A stretch of 64,000 bases of DNA from Akkermansiaceae bacterium (GTDB taxonomy: Bacteria > Verrucomicrobiota > Verrucomicrobiia > Verrucomicrobiales > Akkermansiaceae). Shown one piece after another: positions 26,369 through 34,271 of the stretch. Numbering within the stretch: the first letter of the stretch is position 1; each line of letters starts with the position of its first letter. The notes below the pieces were generated by a model. The model saw only the letters and a program-made list of their open reading frames with translations. It ran no database searches and was not told the DNA's origin. The translations under genes and the position numbers were made by a program. Where the stretch lies: positions 1 through 64,000 of the forward strand of contig JACKPZ010000007.1 of the NCBI GenBank assembly GCA_024233135.1, read 5' to 3'.

Positions 26369-27319
26369 ATGAAACCAACTCTTTACACACTCCTCGCCGC
26401 AGCCGCCGCCTGTGGTCTCGCCTCCGCCGCCGAAACGGCTTATACGACGCCCGTGGGATACTACAATTTCGACGGTGTTGGCGGTGGTAACCTGTTTGTT
26501 CCCGGTGTTGTTAACCCGGCTGCTTATGCCGGCGTTTTGACCGGAGCATCCTCCACGACGCTTTCGGTCGCCGCCAGTTCCTTGACGCCGGGTGCCTTTG
26601 ACGATGGAGCAACGTTCGCGACCCACTATGTGGAGATCACGTCAGGCCCGAACGCCGGAGTTGCTCTGGATATTGTCTCGAACACCGACTCTGTGATCAC
26701 TCTTGCGGATGACATCTCCGCCCTGAGCCTTGCAGGTACTGAAACGATCACAATCCGCCCGCATGTGACGTTGAAAAGTTCGTTGGCCGCTGCAGAGGCA
26801 TCGTTGAATCCGTTCTCCGACGTCGCGACCTTCTACCTTCCCAATGGTAGCAGTGTTACATACTTCTACGGTGGAGACGGTGCCACCGGTTGGTCGTCGG
26901 ACTTCTTGACTGCTGACGGTGATCTCCGTCCGATTGCTCCTGGAACAGGATTTGTTCTTGGATTGCTTGCCGATGTCGATCTTCCGATTGTTGGTGAGGT
27001 GAAGGATACTGCTGCTGTGGCAATGCTTGCTGCCGGGGTTGTGAATATCGTTGGGCCCGTAAACCCGCTCGCTGGAAACACGACGCCACTCAATGACACT
27101 GGCTTCGGAGACCTTGCCGCGTTTTCGGACAGTATCACGGTCTATGTGCCCGGCCCGCTCGATACTTCTACTACTTACTATCCGCTGGGCGACGGAACGA
27201 TTTCCTCGGACTTCGTCAATCCAACAGCCGACACTATCTCCAACACGACTGGAGCTGTCGTAATCCCTGCAACCGATGCATCTGTGAAACTTGAGCCAGG
27301 CTTCACCGTTGCTCCGTGA
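26369..27319 (+). CDS. TIGR02597-like secreted protein
   Basis: 316 residues from ATG 26369, where a clear signal peptide begins (MKPTLYTLLAAAAACGLASA-AE). The mature part starts TAYTTPVGYYNF and is rich in small and hydroxylated residues with predicted beta structure and no cysteines. The start pattern and length fit TIGR02597, a family of exported proteins of unknown function in Verrucomicrobia. Codons ending in T are more frequent than in neighbours, suggesting high expression or different origin. It is followed 44 bp later by a PEP-CTERM gene, so they may be cotranscribed. Function unknown. Confidence 0.75.
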   Translation: MKPTLYTLLAAAAACGLASAAETAYTTPVGYYNFDGVGGGNLFVPGVVNPAAYAGVLTGASSTTLSVAASSLTPGAFDDGATFATHYVEITSGPNAGVALDIVSNTDSVITLADDISALSLAGTETITIRPHVTLKSSLAAAEASLNPFSDVATFYLPNGSSVTYFYGGDGATGWSSDFLTADGDLRPIAPGTGFVLGLLADVDLPIVGEVKDTAAVAMLAAGVVNIVGPVNPLAGNTTPLNDTGFGDLAAFSDSITVYVPGPLDTSTTYYPLGDGTISSDFVNPTADTISNTTGAVVIPATDASVKLEPGFTVAP

Positions 27320-27363
27320 TTCATCGAAAATCTCTGAACCCCGAAACTACCCTAAATAGAATA

Positions 27364-27966
27364 ATGAAAACGAAATTGCTCGGTTTGGCAGTCGTAACTG
27401 CGTTGTCGTGTGGTGCCGCGAATGCGGTTTCGCTGGCGACGACTTTGCTCGCCAATACAACCAACAACGTGGGTCTGATCACGACCTTGCAGACAGGCTC
27501 GCTCACCACCGTAACGGGTACTGCGTTCATCTACGCCACGTCCGTTGAACTTAGCGCGCTTGACGTCGCTGGAATCGATTCTCGTGCGGGGTTTGAAGCC
27601 CTCATCCTGAGTGATCCCGGTGCGATCCGTTCGAACATCGCGTTTACCAATGGTGCTGTCACAAGCCCCGGTGCTGCTGAATTGGGAGCGGTTGGCAACA
27701 AGACCTACGTTTGGATGAGCTCCAACGACAATTTGTCTTATGGTCTGTTCCAAGGTCCGAATGTTCCTTCCTTGGGTGCCGTTACACTGAACTCCGCCAC
27801 CATGACGGAAGACCTGATCGGAACCTCTACGTTTAGTGGCATTGCAGGCACCACTTCGGGACCGGATACTGCTTCCGGATTCCAACTGGCCTTTGTGCCC
27901 GAGCCTTCGGCCGCTCTTCTCGGAGCGTTCGGTGCGCTTGGACTTCTCCGTCGCCGCCGCGTCTGA
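27364..27966 (+). CDS. PEP-CTERM sorting-domain protein
   Basis: 200 residues from ATG 27364. The signal peptide MKTKLLGLAVVTALSCGAANA and the C-terminal VPEPSAALLGAFGALGLLRR (VPEP box, hydrophobic helix, basic tail) mark a PEP-CTERM protein processed by an exosortase and attached to surface polysaccharide. The intervening 150 residues are serine/threonine-rich with no recognised domain. No exosortase gene is in the window. It presumably forms part of the same surface system as the polysaccharide locus. Confidence 0.9.
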   Translation: MKTKLLGLAVVTALSCGAANAVSLATTLLANTTNNVGLITTLQTGSLTTVTGTAFIYATSVELSALDVAGIDSRAGFEALILSDPGAIRSNIAFTNGAVTSPGAAELGAVGNKTYVWMSSNDNLSYGLFQGPNVPSLGAVTLNSATMTEDLIGTSTFSGIAGTTSGPDTASGFQLAFVPEPSAALLGAFGALGLLRRRRV

Positions 27967-27996
27967 TTTTTTAATCAGATCCATATTTTGAACCTT

Positions 27997-28022
27997 GAGA
28001 GGCGGGCATTTGCCCGCCTCTC
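27997..28022 (+). terminator. Hairpin after the PEP-CTERM gene
   Basis: GAGAGGCGGGC-ATTT-GCCCGCCTCTC, a perfect 11-bp stem 30 bp after the stop. There is no long T-run, so termination is likely but not certain. Confidence 0.7.
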
Positions 28023-28284
28023 ATCGTTTGGAAGAAAGATGTGTGGCATTCGGACATTCCTCTGGAACCGCGGCATGGCCGATGGAATAGGTGCCGCATG
28101 CGACAACGGGTAGCCAGCGCGAAGGTACTTTTGGCCGCGGCGGTATTGATGCTCGTCGCTTGCGAATAGTATAAAGGGACACACAAACTATTTGAATCCT
28201 CATTGCTTGCCGCGCGGTGTTTGCCGCAGAACCGTATCGAAAATTCCTCTGGCGGCTCGGCTGGGGCAATGGGATCAATTTCGT
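28023..28284. other. Intergenic region with a RAYT-type motif copy
   Basis: Non-coding; the only feature seen is the ATAAAGGGACACACAAACTA motif at 28171-28190, flanked by AATAGT/ACTATT inverted hexamers (28165-28170, 28187-28192). Confidence 0.5.
28171..28190. repeat. AAAGGGAC motif, copy 1
   Basis: ATAAAGGGACACACAAACTA. Related copies lie at 29301-29319, just before the RAYT transposase, and at 31399-31419. Confidence 0.6.
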
Positions 28285-28450
28285 ATGCGAGTTCGGTCAG
28301 TGATTGTGTTGATTCCCGCGGCGGCGGGGGCATTGGTTTTTTGCTCGTGCCGATCGGAAAAACACCCCGGAGGCGAGAACTCCGAGGTGAACTCATCGGA
28401 GAGAGAGGAACCGCACAAAGAGACTGGAGCGTGCGTCGGTCGGAAGGACC
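28285..28450 (+). pseudogene. Lipoprotein leader out of frame with the following gene
   Basis: ATG 28285 opens MRVRSVIVLIPAAAGALVFCSC, a lipoprotein signal with lipobox LVFC. Its frame then continues as low-complexity residues and does not match the frame of the helical-repeat protein that follows. A one-base shift between about 28391 and 28460 would join the two into a single lipoprotein. Confidence 0.55.
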
Positions 28451-28462
28451 ACCCGGGAGCGA

Positions 28463-29179
28463 TTGCAGGTGGACTGGAAAGCCGCGCAGGCCCTGACGGC
28501 AAAAGACGAGCGGGTGGCGGCCTTGATCAAGGTCTTCCAAGAAGCCATGGAGCCCGCCCCGGACATCGCCGAGGCTGTCCTGCGCGAGATCCCGGTGGAC
28601 GCGGAGCAGCGCTTCTCCTTGGTGCAACAGTGGGTCCGGCACCTGGTTGCGGAAGACCGGATCAAAGAGGCCAGGGAATGGGCCGAGTCGATCTATTCGG
28701 AAGACCAGCGTCGGATGATCCGTTCGGAGATTGCCGCACTCCTGATGGACGCCAAACCCGAGGAAGCGATTCAGATGCTTTCCGTCGAGGAACTCGAAGC
28801 GGGTGGCGCGGACTCCGCCTCCGGCACCGTGCTCCAGATGTGGACATCGAAGGAGCCCCGGAAAGCAGTCACCTGGGCGAGCCGCCTGCCGGACGGCCAA
28901 GCCAGGCAGGCGGGCTTCCAATCCGTCTTTTCCGCATGGGCGGGAACGAATGGTCAGGAGGCCTTGTCATGGATCGGCACCCAAACCAACCCTCACGTTC
29001 GTCAGGATGCCCTCGATGGCGCCGCCCGCGCCTTCCAACACCACCCCGAACCCATCTTCGACTCCATCTTCAGCGAAGCCGATCCCGAGCTGAAACAGCA
29101 GCTCCAACAGCGCATCTCCGACCTGAACGCCCCCGATCCCGCCGCCCCCCCTCCGGCCGAGGAACTGGAGGAAGAGTAA
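28463..29179 (+). CDS. Helical-repeat protein, probably the body of a frameshifted lipoprotein
   Basis: 238 residues from TTG 28463; the frame is open back to 28391 but lacks a good start codon. Repeated units of about 40 residues with the pattern EAIQML..EEL, KEPRKAVTWASRLPDGQARQ and GQEALSWIGTQTN resemble TPR/HEAT-like proteins frequent in Verrucomicrobia. The C-terminus is acidic and proline-rich. With the upstream out-of-frame signal peptide this looks like one periplasmic lipoprotein gene broken by a frameshift, real or a sequencing error. Function unknown. Confidence 0.6.
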   Translation: MQVDWKAAQALTAKDERVAALIKVFQEAMEPAPDIAEAVLREIPVDAEQRFSLVQQWVRHLVAEDRIKEAREWAESIYSEDQRRMIRSEIAALLMDAKPEEAIQMLSVEELEAGGADSASGTVLQMWTSKEPRKAVTWASRLPDGQARQAGFQSVFSAWAGTNGQEALSWIGTQTNPHVRQDALDGAARAFQHHPEPIFDSIFSEADPELKQQLQQRISDLNAPDPAAPPPAEELEEE

Positions 29180-29300
29180 GGACGAAGTGAGCAGAAATGC
29201 CCGACGCTCACCGCCACCTCACTCTGGGCTGGTCCCGCCAAACGGAGCCATCGCGCTTGTTATGATGTGGTAGTGGTAGGATTCGGGTGGAAACTCCGAC

Positions 29301-29319
29301 AAAGGGACAGACAAACTAT
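29301..29319. repeat. AAAGGGAC motif, copy 2, upstream of the transposase
   Basis: AAAGGGACAGACAAACTAT, enclosed by the inverted hexamers CTCCGA (29294-29299) and TCGGAG (29319-29324), 48 bp before the transposase ATG. A REP-like hairpin next to its presumed transposase. Confidence 0.65.
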
Positions 29320-29366
29320 CGGAGATACTTCTTGTAACTTGCGACCGGGTGTGTAGTGTCGGCTTC

Positions 29367-30443
29367 ATGAGAAAGGCGAGATGGCTGGCGGCCTCGGAGG
29401 AGGGGAGCGGGAAGCCGGCGGTGTACCACTGTGTTTCGCGGGTGGTGGACCGCCGCTTCGTGCTGGGGGATGACGAGAGGGAGAAATTCCGGACCTTTCT
29501 TCGGATGCAGGAAAAGTTCACCGGTTGCCGGTTGCTGACGTATTGCGTGATGTCGAATCACTTTCATCTGCTTTTGGAAGTTCCGCCGCTTCCGGAAGGT
29601 GGATTGACCGACGAGGAGCTGCTGCAGCGGCTGGGAGCGATTCACACGGAGGCCGAGGTGGCGGTGGTGGCCGGAGAGTTGGCTGCGGCGCGTGTTTCGG
29701 GGCGCGACGATCTCGCGAGCGAGATTCACAGGCGTTTCAGCTACCGGATGCACAACCTCAGCGAATTCATGAAAACGCTGCTGCAGCGCTTCACCCGCTG
29801 GTTCAACCGCACGCACCAACGCAAGGGCACGCTGTGGGAGGAACGGTTCAAGAGCGTGATCGTGGAAAGCGGAACCGCGGCGCGCACGGTGGCGGCCTAC
29901 ATCGATCTGAATCCGGTGCGGGCCAGAATGGTGGCGGATCCTGCGGAATACCGGTGGAGTGGATACGGCGAGGCGCTTGGCGGTGGAGCGAAGGGCAACG
30001 GCGGAAAGGCCCGGGCGGGATTGGTCCGGGTTTGTCTGTGGGATGAGGGCGGCGCCGGACCTCCCGACGCGCGATGGACGGAGGTTTCCCGGATTTACCG
30101 CCGGCAGATGGGCCTGGCCCTGGGGCGCAGGAGCGGCCGGGCGGCGGTGGACAAATCCCTGCAGCGCCCTTCACTGAACCAAGCGGAGGTTCTTGCGACG
30201 ACGGGTGGCGACAACGGGACGGTTCTGCCGGATCCCGGCATGGCGGCGATGTTGCGCTGCCGCATCCGCTATTTCACGGACGGCGCGGTGATCGGCAGCA
30301 GGGAATTCGTGAACGAAGTCTTTGATCAAGCCAGGCAGAGGTTTCCTGGGCGACGAAAGAGCGGCGCGAGGCGCGTGCGGGGAGCCGCGGCCCCGGCATC
30401 CGGTGTCTTGTGGAGTCTCCGCGACCTGAGGGTGGATGTGTGA
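29367..30443 (+). mobile_element. REP-associated tyrosine transposase (RAYT, IS200-like Y1 family)
   Basis: 358 residues from ATG 29367; GTG 29349 would add six residues. The HUH motif is HFH at 65-67 in SNHFHLLLEV, and the conserved catalytic tyrosine is Y178 in AAYIDLNPVRARM, both intact. An insertion between the two (about 75-120) and a C-terminal extension of about 140 residues resemble larger RAYT subfamilies. RAYTs are usually single-copy domesticated transposases that act on REP hairpins; the AAAGGGAC motif copies nearby may be its substrate. Confidence 0.9.
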
Positions 30444-30517
30444 CAGGAACACCTCACCAGTCCCCATAACAGGCCCGGTCCGGTCGAGATGGGTCGAAGA
30501 GATCAACGCGAACCTTG

Positions 30518-30937
30518 TCAGAGCGGCTTTAGGAGACGGGTGTCGGCCAGACGTGCGGCGGCTGTTTCGAAGGTGACAAGGGGAAGGTGGGCGGAGGCTG
30601 CCTCGGCGTGGATGAGGCGATCCAGAAATCCCGGCTTGGCGGAAGCGAGGTTCGGCATTGAAAGCAGCTTGGCGAGCTGAGGATGAACGACGAAGGTCGA
30701 CATTGCGAGCAGGGCAAGCAAGCCGCCGAGAACTTCCGCCTTGGGCATCCCGTAGTGGTGTTGGCAGGCAAAATAGGCCTCCGTGACCACCAGATTCGAA
30801 ACGTAGACCTTGCCGCCTGATCGTTCGATTTCCGCCATGTAGCTCCGCGCCGCTCCGGCCTGATCCGCCGGTTGGCCGGTGAGCAAGCGTATGACCACCG
30901 AGGTGTCGAGTGCCGAGCGGATGTCAGGCGGGCTCAT
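30518..30937 (-). CDS. PIN-domain toxin (VapC-like)
   Basis: 139 residues. PIN-domain acidic positions: ALDTSVVIRLLTG (Asp11), VVTEAYF (Glu53) and FLDRLIHAEA, followed by LVTFE, where the usual aspartate is glutamate. It is probably a Mg-dependent ribonuclease. It overlaps the 3' end of its antitoxin gene by 14 bp, and both read on the minus strand. Target unknown. Confidence 0.85.
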   Translation of the reverse strand: MSPPDIRSALDTSVVIRLLTGQPADQAGAARSYMAEIERSGGKVYVSNLVVTEAYFACQHHYGMPKAEVLGGLLALLAMSTFVVHPQLAKLLSMPNLASAKPGFLDRLIHAEAASAHLPLVTFETAAARLADTRLLKPL

Positions 30938-31190
30938 TCCAATCCCTTGTGATCGATTGACGCATGGTTTCCGTGGAGTGGTCGGTGACCTCCTCCGGCA
31001 TCAGGTGGGAGAGCGGTGCTTGGAAGCCCAGCCAATCGACCGCCGGCGCGGAGGACGGAACCTGCTTCTTCTGTCTCAACCATTGCTGGAAAAGCGTGAT
31101 GGCCACCTCGCGGACGGTGCGTCCCTCCCTGGCCGTTTCGGCCTTCACCTCGCGGTAGAGTTCATCGGGAATCTCGAATGTCGCCTTCAT
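30924..31190 (-). CDS. Ribbon-helix-helix antitoxin of the PIN toxin
   Basis: 88 residues from ATG 31190. The N-terminal MKATFEIPDELYREVKAETAREGRTVREVAITLFQQW is a ribbon-helix-helix DNA-binding fold. The C-terminal acidic/hydrophobic tail would wrap the toxin. Antitoxin-first order and overlap are normal for vapBC-type modules. The frame extends upstream to 31268, but that part lacks family similarity. Confidence 0.82.
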   Translation of the reverse strand: MKATFEIPDELYREVKAETAREGRTVREVAITLFQQWLRQKKQVPSSAPAVDWLGFQAPLSHLMPEEVTDHSTETMRQSITRDWNEPA

Positions 31191-31321
31191 GGGACCCAGC
31201 TTCCTGTATTGCTGGGGCACAGTCAAGGGAGCGGTGAAGTGAGCCGCCCCGACCCAGGGACATCTCATGTTGTGTTGAAGGTTCTGGTAATGAATGACTT
31301 CGAAACCGGGCGCGATGAATA

Positions 31322-31359
31322 AACCACTGAATCACTGAAAACCACTGAGTTCACTGAGA
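31322..31359. repeat. 38-bp CAGTGG-type repeat, copy 2 (inverted)
   Basis: AAACCACTGAATCACTGAAA followed by ACCACTGAGTTCACTGAG; the reverse complement of 23910-23947 with two or three changes. Confidence 0.7.
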
Positions 31360-31398
31360 AAAATGGACACGACCCGCAATAAAGGGACCGCAATCGCA

Positions 31399-31419
31399 AT
31401 AAAGGGACGGACAAATAAT
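31399..31419. repeat. AAAGGGAC motif, copy 3
   Basis: ATAAAGGGACGGACAAATAAT in the gap after the PIN module, with a partial copy (ATAAAGGGACCG) at 31379-31390. Confidence 0.6.
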
Positions 31420-31519
31420 CAGAAATCATGTGATGATGTGATGTGGCGCTTCGCCTCGGGGCTGGTCCTTCGCTCGCGCCTTTCATGGAGTCGCGGTGCC
31501 AATCGGCGCGATCCCTTGA

Positions 31520-32758
31520 TTATTGTTCGAAACCCCGAAAGCCTTGCTCCGCGATCAAGGCCTTGGCCTCGCCGACGAGAAACAGGGAGCCCGCGATCAG
31601 GATCGGGAGATGGTTTTCTTGCCGGGACGCCCTCGCGGCTTCCAGAGCGCCGGCGAGATCGGGAAACTCAAGTCCACGGGACGGCGGCAGGAATCCGGCG
31701 AGCTCGGTCGTGGAAAGCGCCCTCGGAGTATCCACCGGGCAGAGGAAGATTTCGCGGGCGAGTGGAGCGAGGTGTTCGAGGATGCCACGCACGTCCTTGG
31801 CGGCGACGGCGCTGAAAACGAGGTTGGCCAGGGTGTTGGGAAACCGTCGGCCCCATGTTTCCGCAAGAACCCTGGCCGCGTGCGGATTGTGGGCACCGTC
31901 GAGAATGAGTCCGGCTTCGATTTCCTCGAAACGCCCGGGCCAACGGACGGACTCCAACCCGTGCCGGACGACGTCGTAGGACAGCGGCAAGCCGGCTTTG
32001 GCCAGTGCGGCGACAGCCAGTGCGGCGTTCCACGCCTGATGCTCGCCCGTGAGCGCGATGGGGTATCCGCGCAGCGGTTCGGTGATGAACTCGAAGGGCG
32101 CGCGCGTGAGATTCGCGTGCTTCTCCAGCACGGCCGCGGCCGCGGGTTCCTGAGGTGAGGACAGCGCCGGTTTTCCCGGGAGAAAAATCCCTGCCTTCTC
32201 GGCGGCGATTTCTTCGATCGAGCCGCCGAGCCACTGGGTATGGTCGAGGCCGATGGGTGTGACCGCGCAGACATCCGCCTCGACCGCGGTGGTGGCGTCG
32301 AGCCGGCCGCCCATGCCGGTTTCCAAAACGATGATCTCGCATCCCCGCTCCCGGAACCAACGCATCGCCAAGGCGAGCGTGATCTCGAAGAAGGTCGGAT
32401 GCGGATCGAGTCGTTCGCAGATTGTCCGGAGTGCGGTGAGCATGTCCGCGCACTCTTCTTCGGGGATCTGTTCGCCGGAAACCTGGATCCGCTCGCGGTA
32501 GTCGATGAGGTGGGGCGAGGTGAAGAGCCCGCTGCGCCAGCCGGCGGACCGAGCGATGCGGTCGATCATCGCGCAGGTGCTGCCCTTGCCGTTGGTACCG
32601 GCGACATGGATGACCTTCACGCCGTGGGCCGGGTGAGCGAGAAACTCCGTCAACAGCCGTCGCGGGCCATCGAGCCCGAGCTTGATTCCGAACATCTGGG
32701 TGGAAAACAGCCAGTCGATGGCCTCGCGATAGGTCATGCGGCGGGCAACATCGGTCAT
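31520..32758 (-). CDS. folC: Folylpolyglutamate synthase/dihydrofolate synthase
   Basis: 412 residues from ATG 32758; ATG 32737 (MTYREAIDWL) is an alternative. Mur-ligase family: the P-loop HVAGTNGKGSTCAMI, TSPHLIDYRERI, the ETGMGGRLDATT block, TPIGLDHTQWLG, and DGAHNPHAA in the C-terminal domain. It adds glutamate to dihydropteroate/folates using ATP. No accD or other folate gene is adjacent. Minus strand, divergent from the small gene at 32970. Confidence 0.96.
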   Translation of the reverse strand: MTDVARRMTYREAIDWLFSTQMFGIKLGLDGPRRLLTEFLAHPAHGVKVIHVAGTNGKGSTCAMIDRIARSAGWRSGLFTSPHLIDYRERIQVSGEQIPEEECADMLTALRTICERLDPHPTFFEITLALAMRWFRERGCEIIVLETGMGGRLDATTAVEADVCAVTPIGLDHTQWLGGSIEEIAAEKAGIFLPGKPALSSPQEPAAAAVLEKHANLTRAPFEFITEPLRGYPIALTGEHQAWNAALAVAALAKAGLPLSYDVVRHGLESVRWPGRFEEIEAGLILDGAHNPHAARVLAETWGRRFPNTLANLVFSAVAAKDVRGILEHLAPLAREIFLCPVDTPRALSTTELAGFLPPSRGLEFPDLAGALEAARASRQENHLPILIAGSLFLVGEAKALIAEQGFRGFEQ

Positions 32759-32969
32759 CCCGCGGCTGACGTCGAACGCCGAATTGGCGGCAGATCCATA
32801 ATGCGGCCGCATCAATTTTCTGCTAACAGGATGCCCGGGTGCCGAGGTTGGGGGGGGCGCTTTCTGTGGTCGCGCCGCGCCGGGATCGGACCGCGCTTGT
32901 TGGGGTTCCCCGGCCCGTGACGGAAGACGGATGTTGATCCTCCGGCAATGTGGGTTCAGGATTCCGGGC

Positions 32970-33335
32970 GTGTTCCAGATCGTTTTCAACGAGATCAGCG
33001 CCGCGGAGTTGTCAGGGCTCGATACCCTTGAGCAGCTTGAATTGATGGATGAATTCCGGGTCGGCAAGGAGGATCTGAGCAACCTCGGTGACGGCACCCG
33101 TTTTGGGAAAATCGAGCGCGACGGGCGTGTTCTCTATCGGTTCCGGGCCAAGGACTACCGGTTTTACTTCGAGGTGAAGGAAGACTCGGTGATCGTGCAC
33201 CGCGTGCTGCACAAGGGGACGTTCTCGGATTTCCTGTTCCGCTCCAAGATGCCGCTGGCGGAGGACGAGGCATTGGCGGGATCGAAGCATTTCTGGAAAC
33301 TCATCGACGAAGGCCGCAACGCGCGGAGACTTTGA
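32970..33335 (+). CDS. Small conserved RelE/ParE-like protein
   Basis: 121 residues from GTG 32970, where family-like sequence begins (FQIVFNEISAAELSGLDTLEQ); ATG 32931 in the same frame adds 13 residues. The core YRFRAKDYRFYFEVKEDSVIVHRVLH resembles the beta-hairpin of RelE/ParE-type proteins, but no antitoxin partner is adjacent, and the C-terminal FWKLIDEG helix is extra. I recall similar PVC-group proteins of unknown role. It may be a stand-alone RelE-like protein rather than a toxin. Confidence 0.65.
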   Translation: MFQIVFNEISAAELSGLDTLEQLELMDEFRVGKEDLSNLGDGTRFGKIERDGRVLYRFRAKDYRFYFEVKEDSVIVHRVLHKGTFSDFLFRSKMPLAEDEALAGSKHFWKLIDEGRNARRL

Positions 33336-33389
33336 GGTCCGCTACATTTTCCTTTCGCCGCGGGCAGGATTCCAACAGTCTTGGTCATC

Positions 33390-34259
33390 ATGAAATGGCT
33401 GTTGTATCTCTTGTTCATCGCCCTGGTCGGAGGAAGTTGGGTGTTGTTTTCGAATTCCGGAAAGGAGTTGACGAGCAAGCAGGTGCAGCTTGAGGAGGCG
33501 ACCAACACCGGCGACGATGAGGTCCGCACGAAGCTCGAGGGCGAAATCTCCACCATCGAGGGCGAGCGGACGTTCCAAGGCATCCTGCTCGCATTTCTTT
33601 CGGCCGGGCTGGTGGGCATCGTATTCGTTTTCCAAATCCTGCCATCGCTCGCCCACAAGGTGACCCATGCGGTGTACGACAGCGCGGAGATGATGGAGCA
33701 CGATGTCATGCACGACGCCCGCTCGCTGTTGGCGCAGGGCGACTATGAGGGAGCCATCGCCGCCTTCCGCGCGGCTGCCGCGGCGGAACCGCTCAACCGC
33801 CTGCCGATCGTGGAAATCGTCAAGATCCAGAAGGATCACCTGCGCGATCCCGCGTCGGCGATCCAGACCGTGCGCGACGCGCTCGAAGGCCAGGCTTGGG
33901 AGCCGAACGACGCGGCGTATTTCCTCTACCGCTTGGGCGAGCTCTACGACGAAGCGGGCGACCGGGCCACGGCCGGGGTGGTGCTGCAGCAGGTGATCGA
34001 TGAATTTCCCGGCACCCGTCACTCCGCCAACGCGATGCACAAGATGCACGAGTGGGCGCAGCAGGAGGAAGGTGTGGAAGAAGAAGTGCCCGCCGAACTG
34101 GCGCACCTCGGCGATGGCGAGGAAGCGGTCGACTATGAGTCCGAAGAGGCGCGGATCGCCGCGGAGGAAGCCGAATACCTCGCCCGCATGCAGGCTCAGG
34201 AGGCGGCCGGGCAGGAGGAAAACCCGGAACAACCCGAGCAACCGGGTGGCTCCGCATGA
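33390..34259 (+). CDS. Membrane-anchored TPR-like protein
   Basis: 289 residues from ATG 33390. Two transmembrane segments at about 3-20 (WLLYLLFIALVGGSWVLF) and 64-84 (GILLAFLSAGLVGIVFVFQIL) flank a short charged loop. A helical-repeat region from about 105 to 220 follows (LLAQGDYEGAIAAFRAAAAA, and a YFLYRLGELYDEAGDRATA unit), then an acidic, glutamine/proline-rich tail. It is probably a scaffold with the repeats in the cytoplasm. The gene ends 12 bp before comEC and may be cotranscribed. Function unknown. Confidence 0.75.
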   Translation: MKWLLYLLFIALVGGSWVLFSNSGKELTSKQVQLEEATNTGDDEVRTKLEGEISTIEGERTFQGILLAFLSAGLVGIVFVFQILPSLAHKVTHAVYDSAEMMEHDVMHDARSLLAQGDYEGAIAAFRAAAAAEPLNRLPIVEIVKIQKDHLRDPASAIQTVRDALEGQAWEPNDAAYFLYRLGELYDEAGDRATAGVVLQQVIDEFPGTRHSANAMHKMHEWAQQEEGVEEEVPAELAHLGDGEEAVDYESEEARIAAEEAEYLARMQAQEAAGQEENPEQPEQPGGSA

Positions 34260-34271
34260 CCATGCGGAGAC

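Larger units (their letters stand above)
31191..31519. other. 329-bp intergenic region with repeat copies
   Basis: Holds the inverted copy of the CAGTGG repeat (31322-31359) and two AAAGGGAC motif copies (31379-31390 partial, 31399-31419). No gene seen. Confidence 0.6.

Noticed and set aside
31191..31268. An N-terminal extension of the RHH antitoxin.
   Set aside because: Residues before the ATG at 31190 lack RHH similarity.
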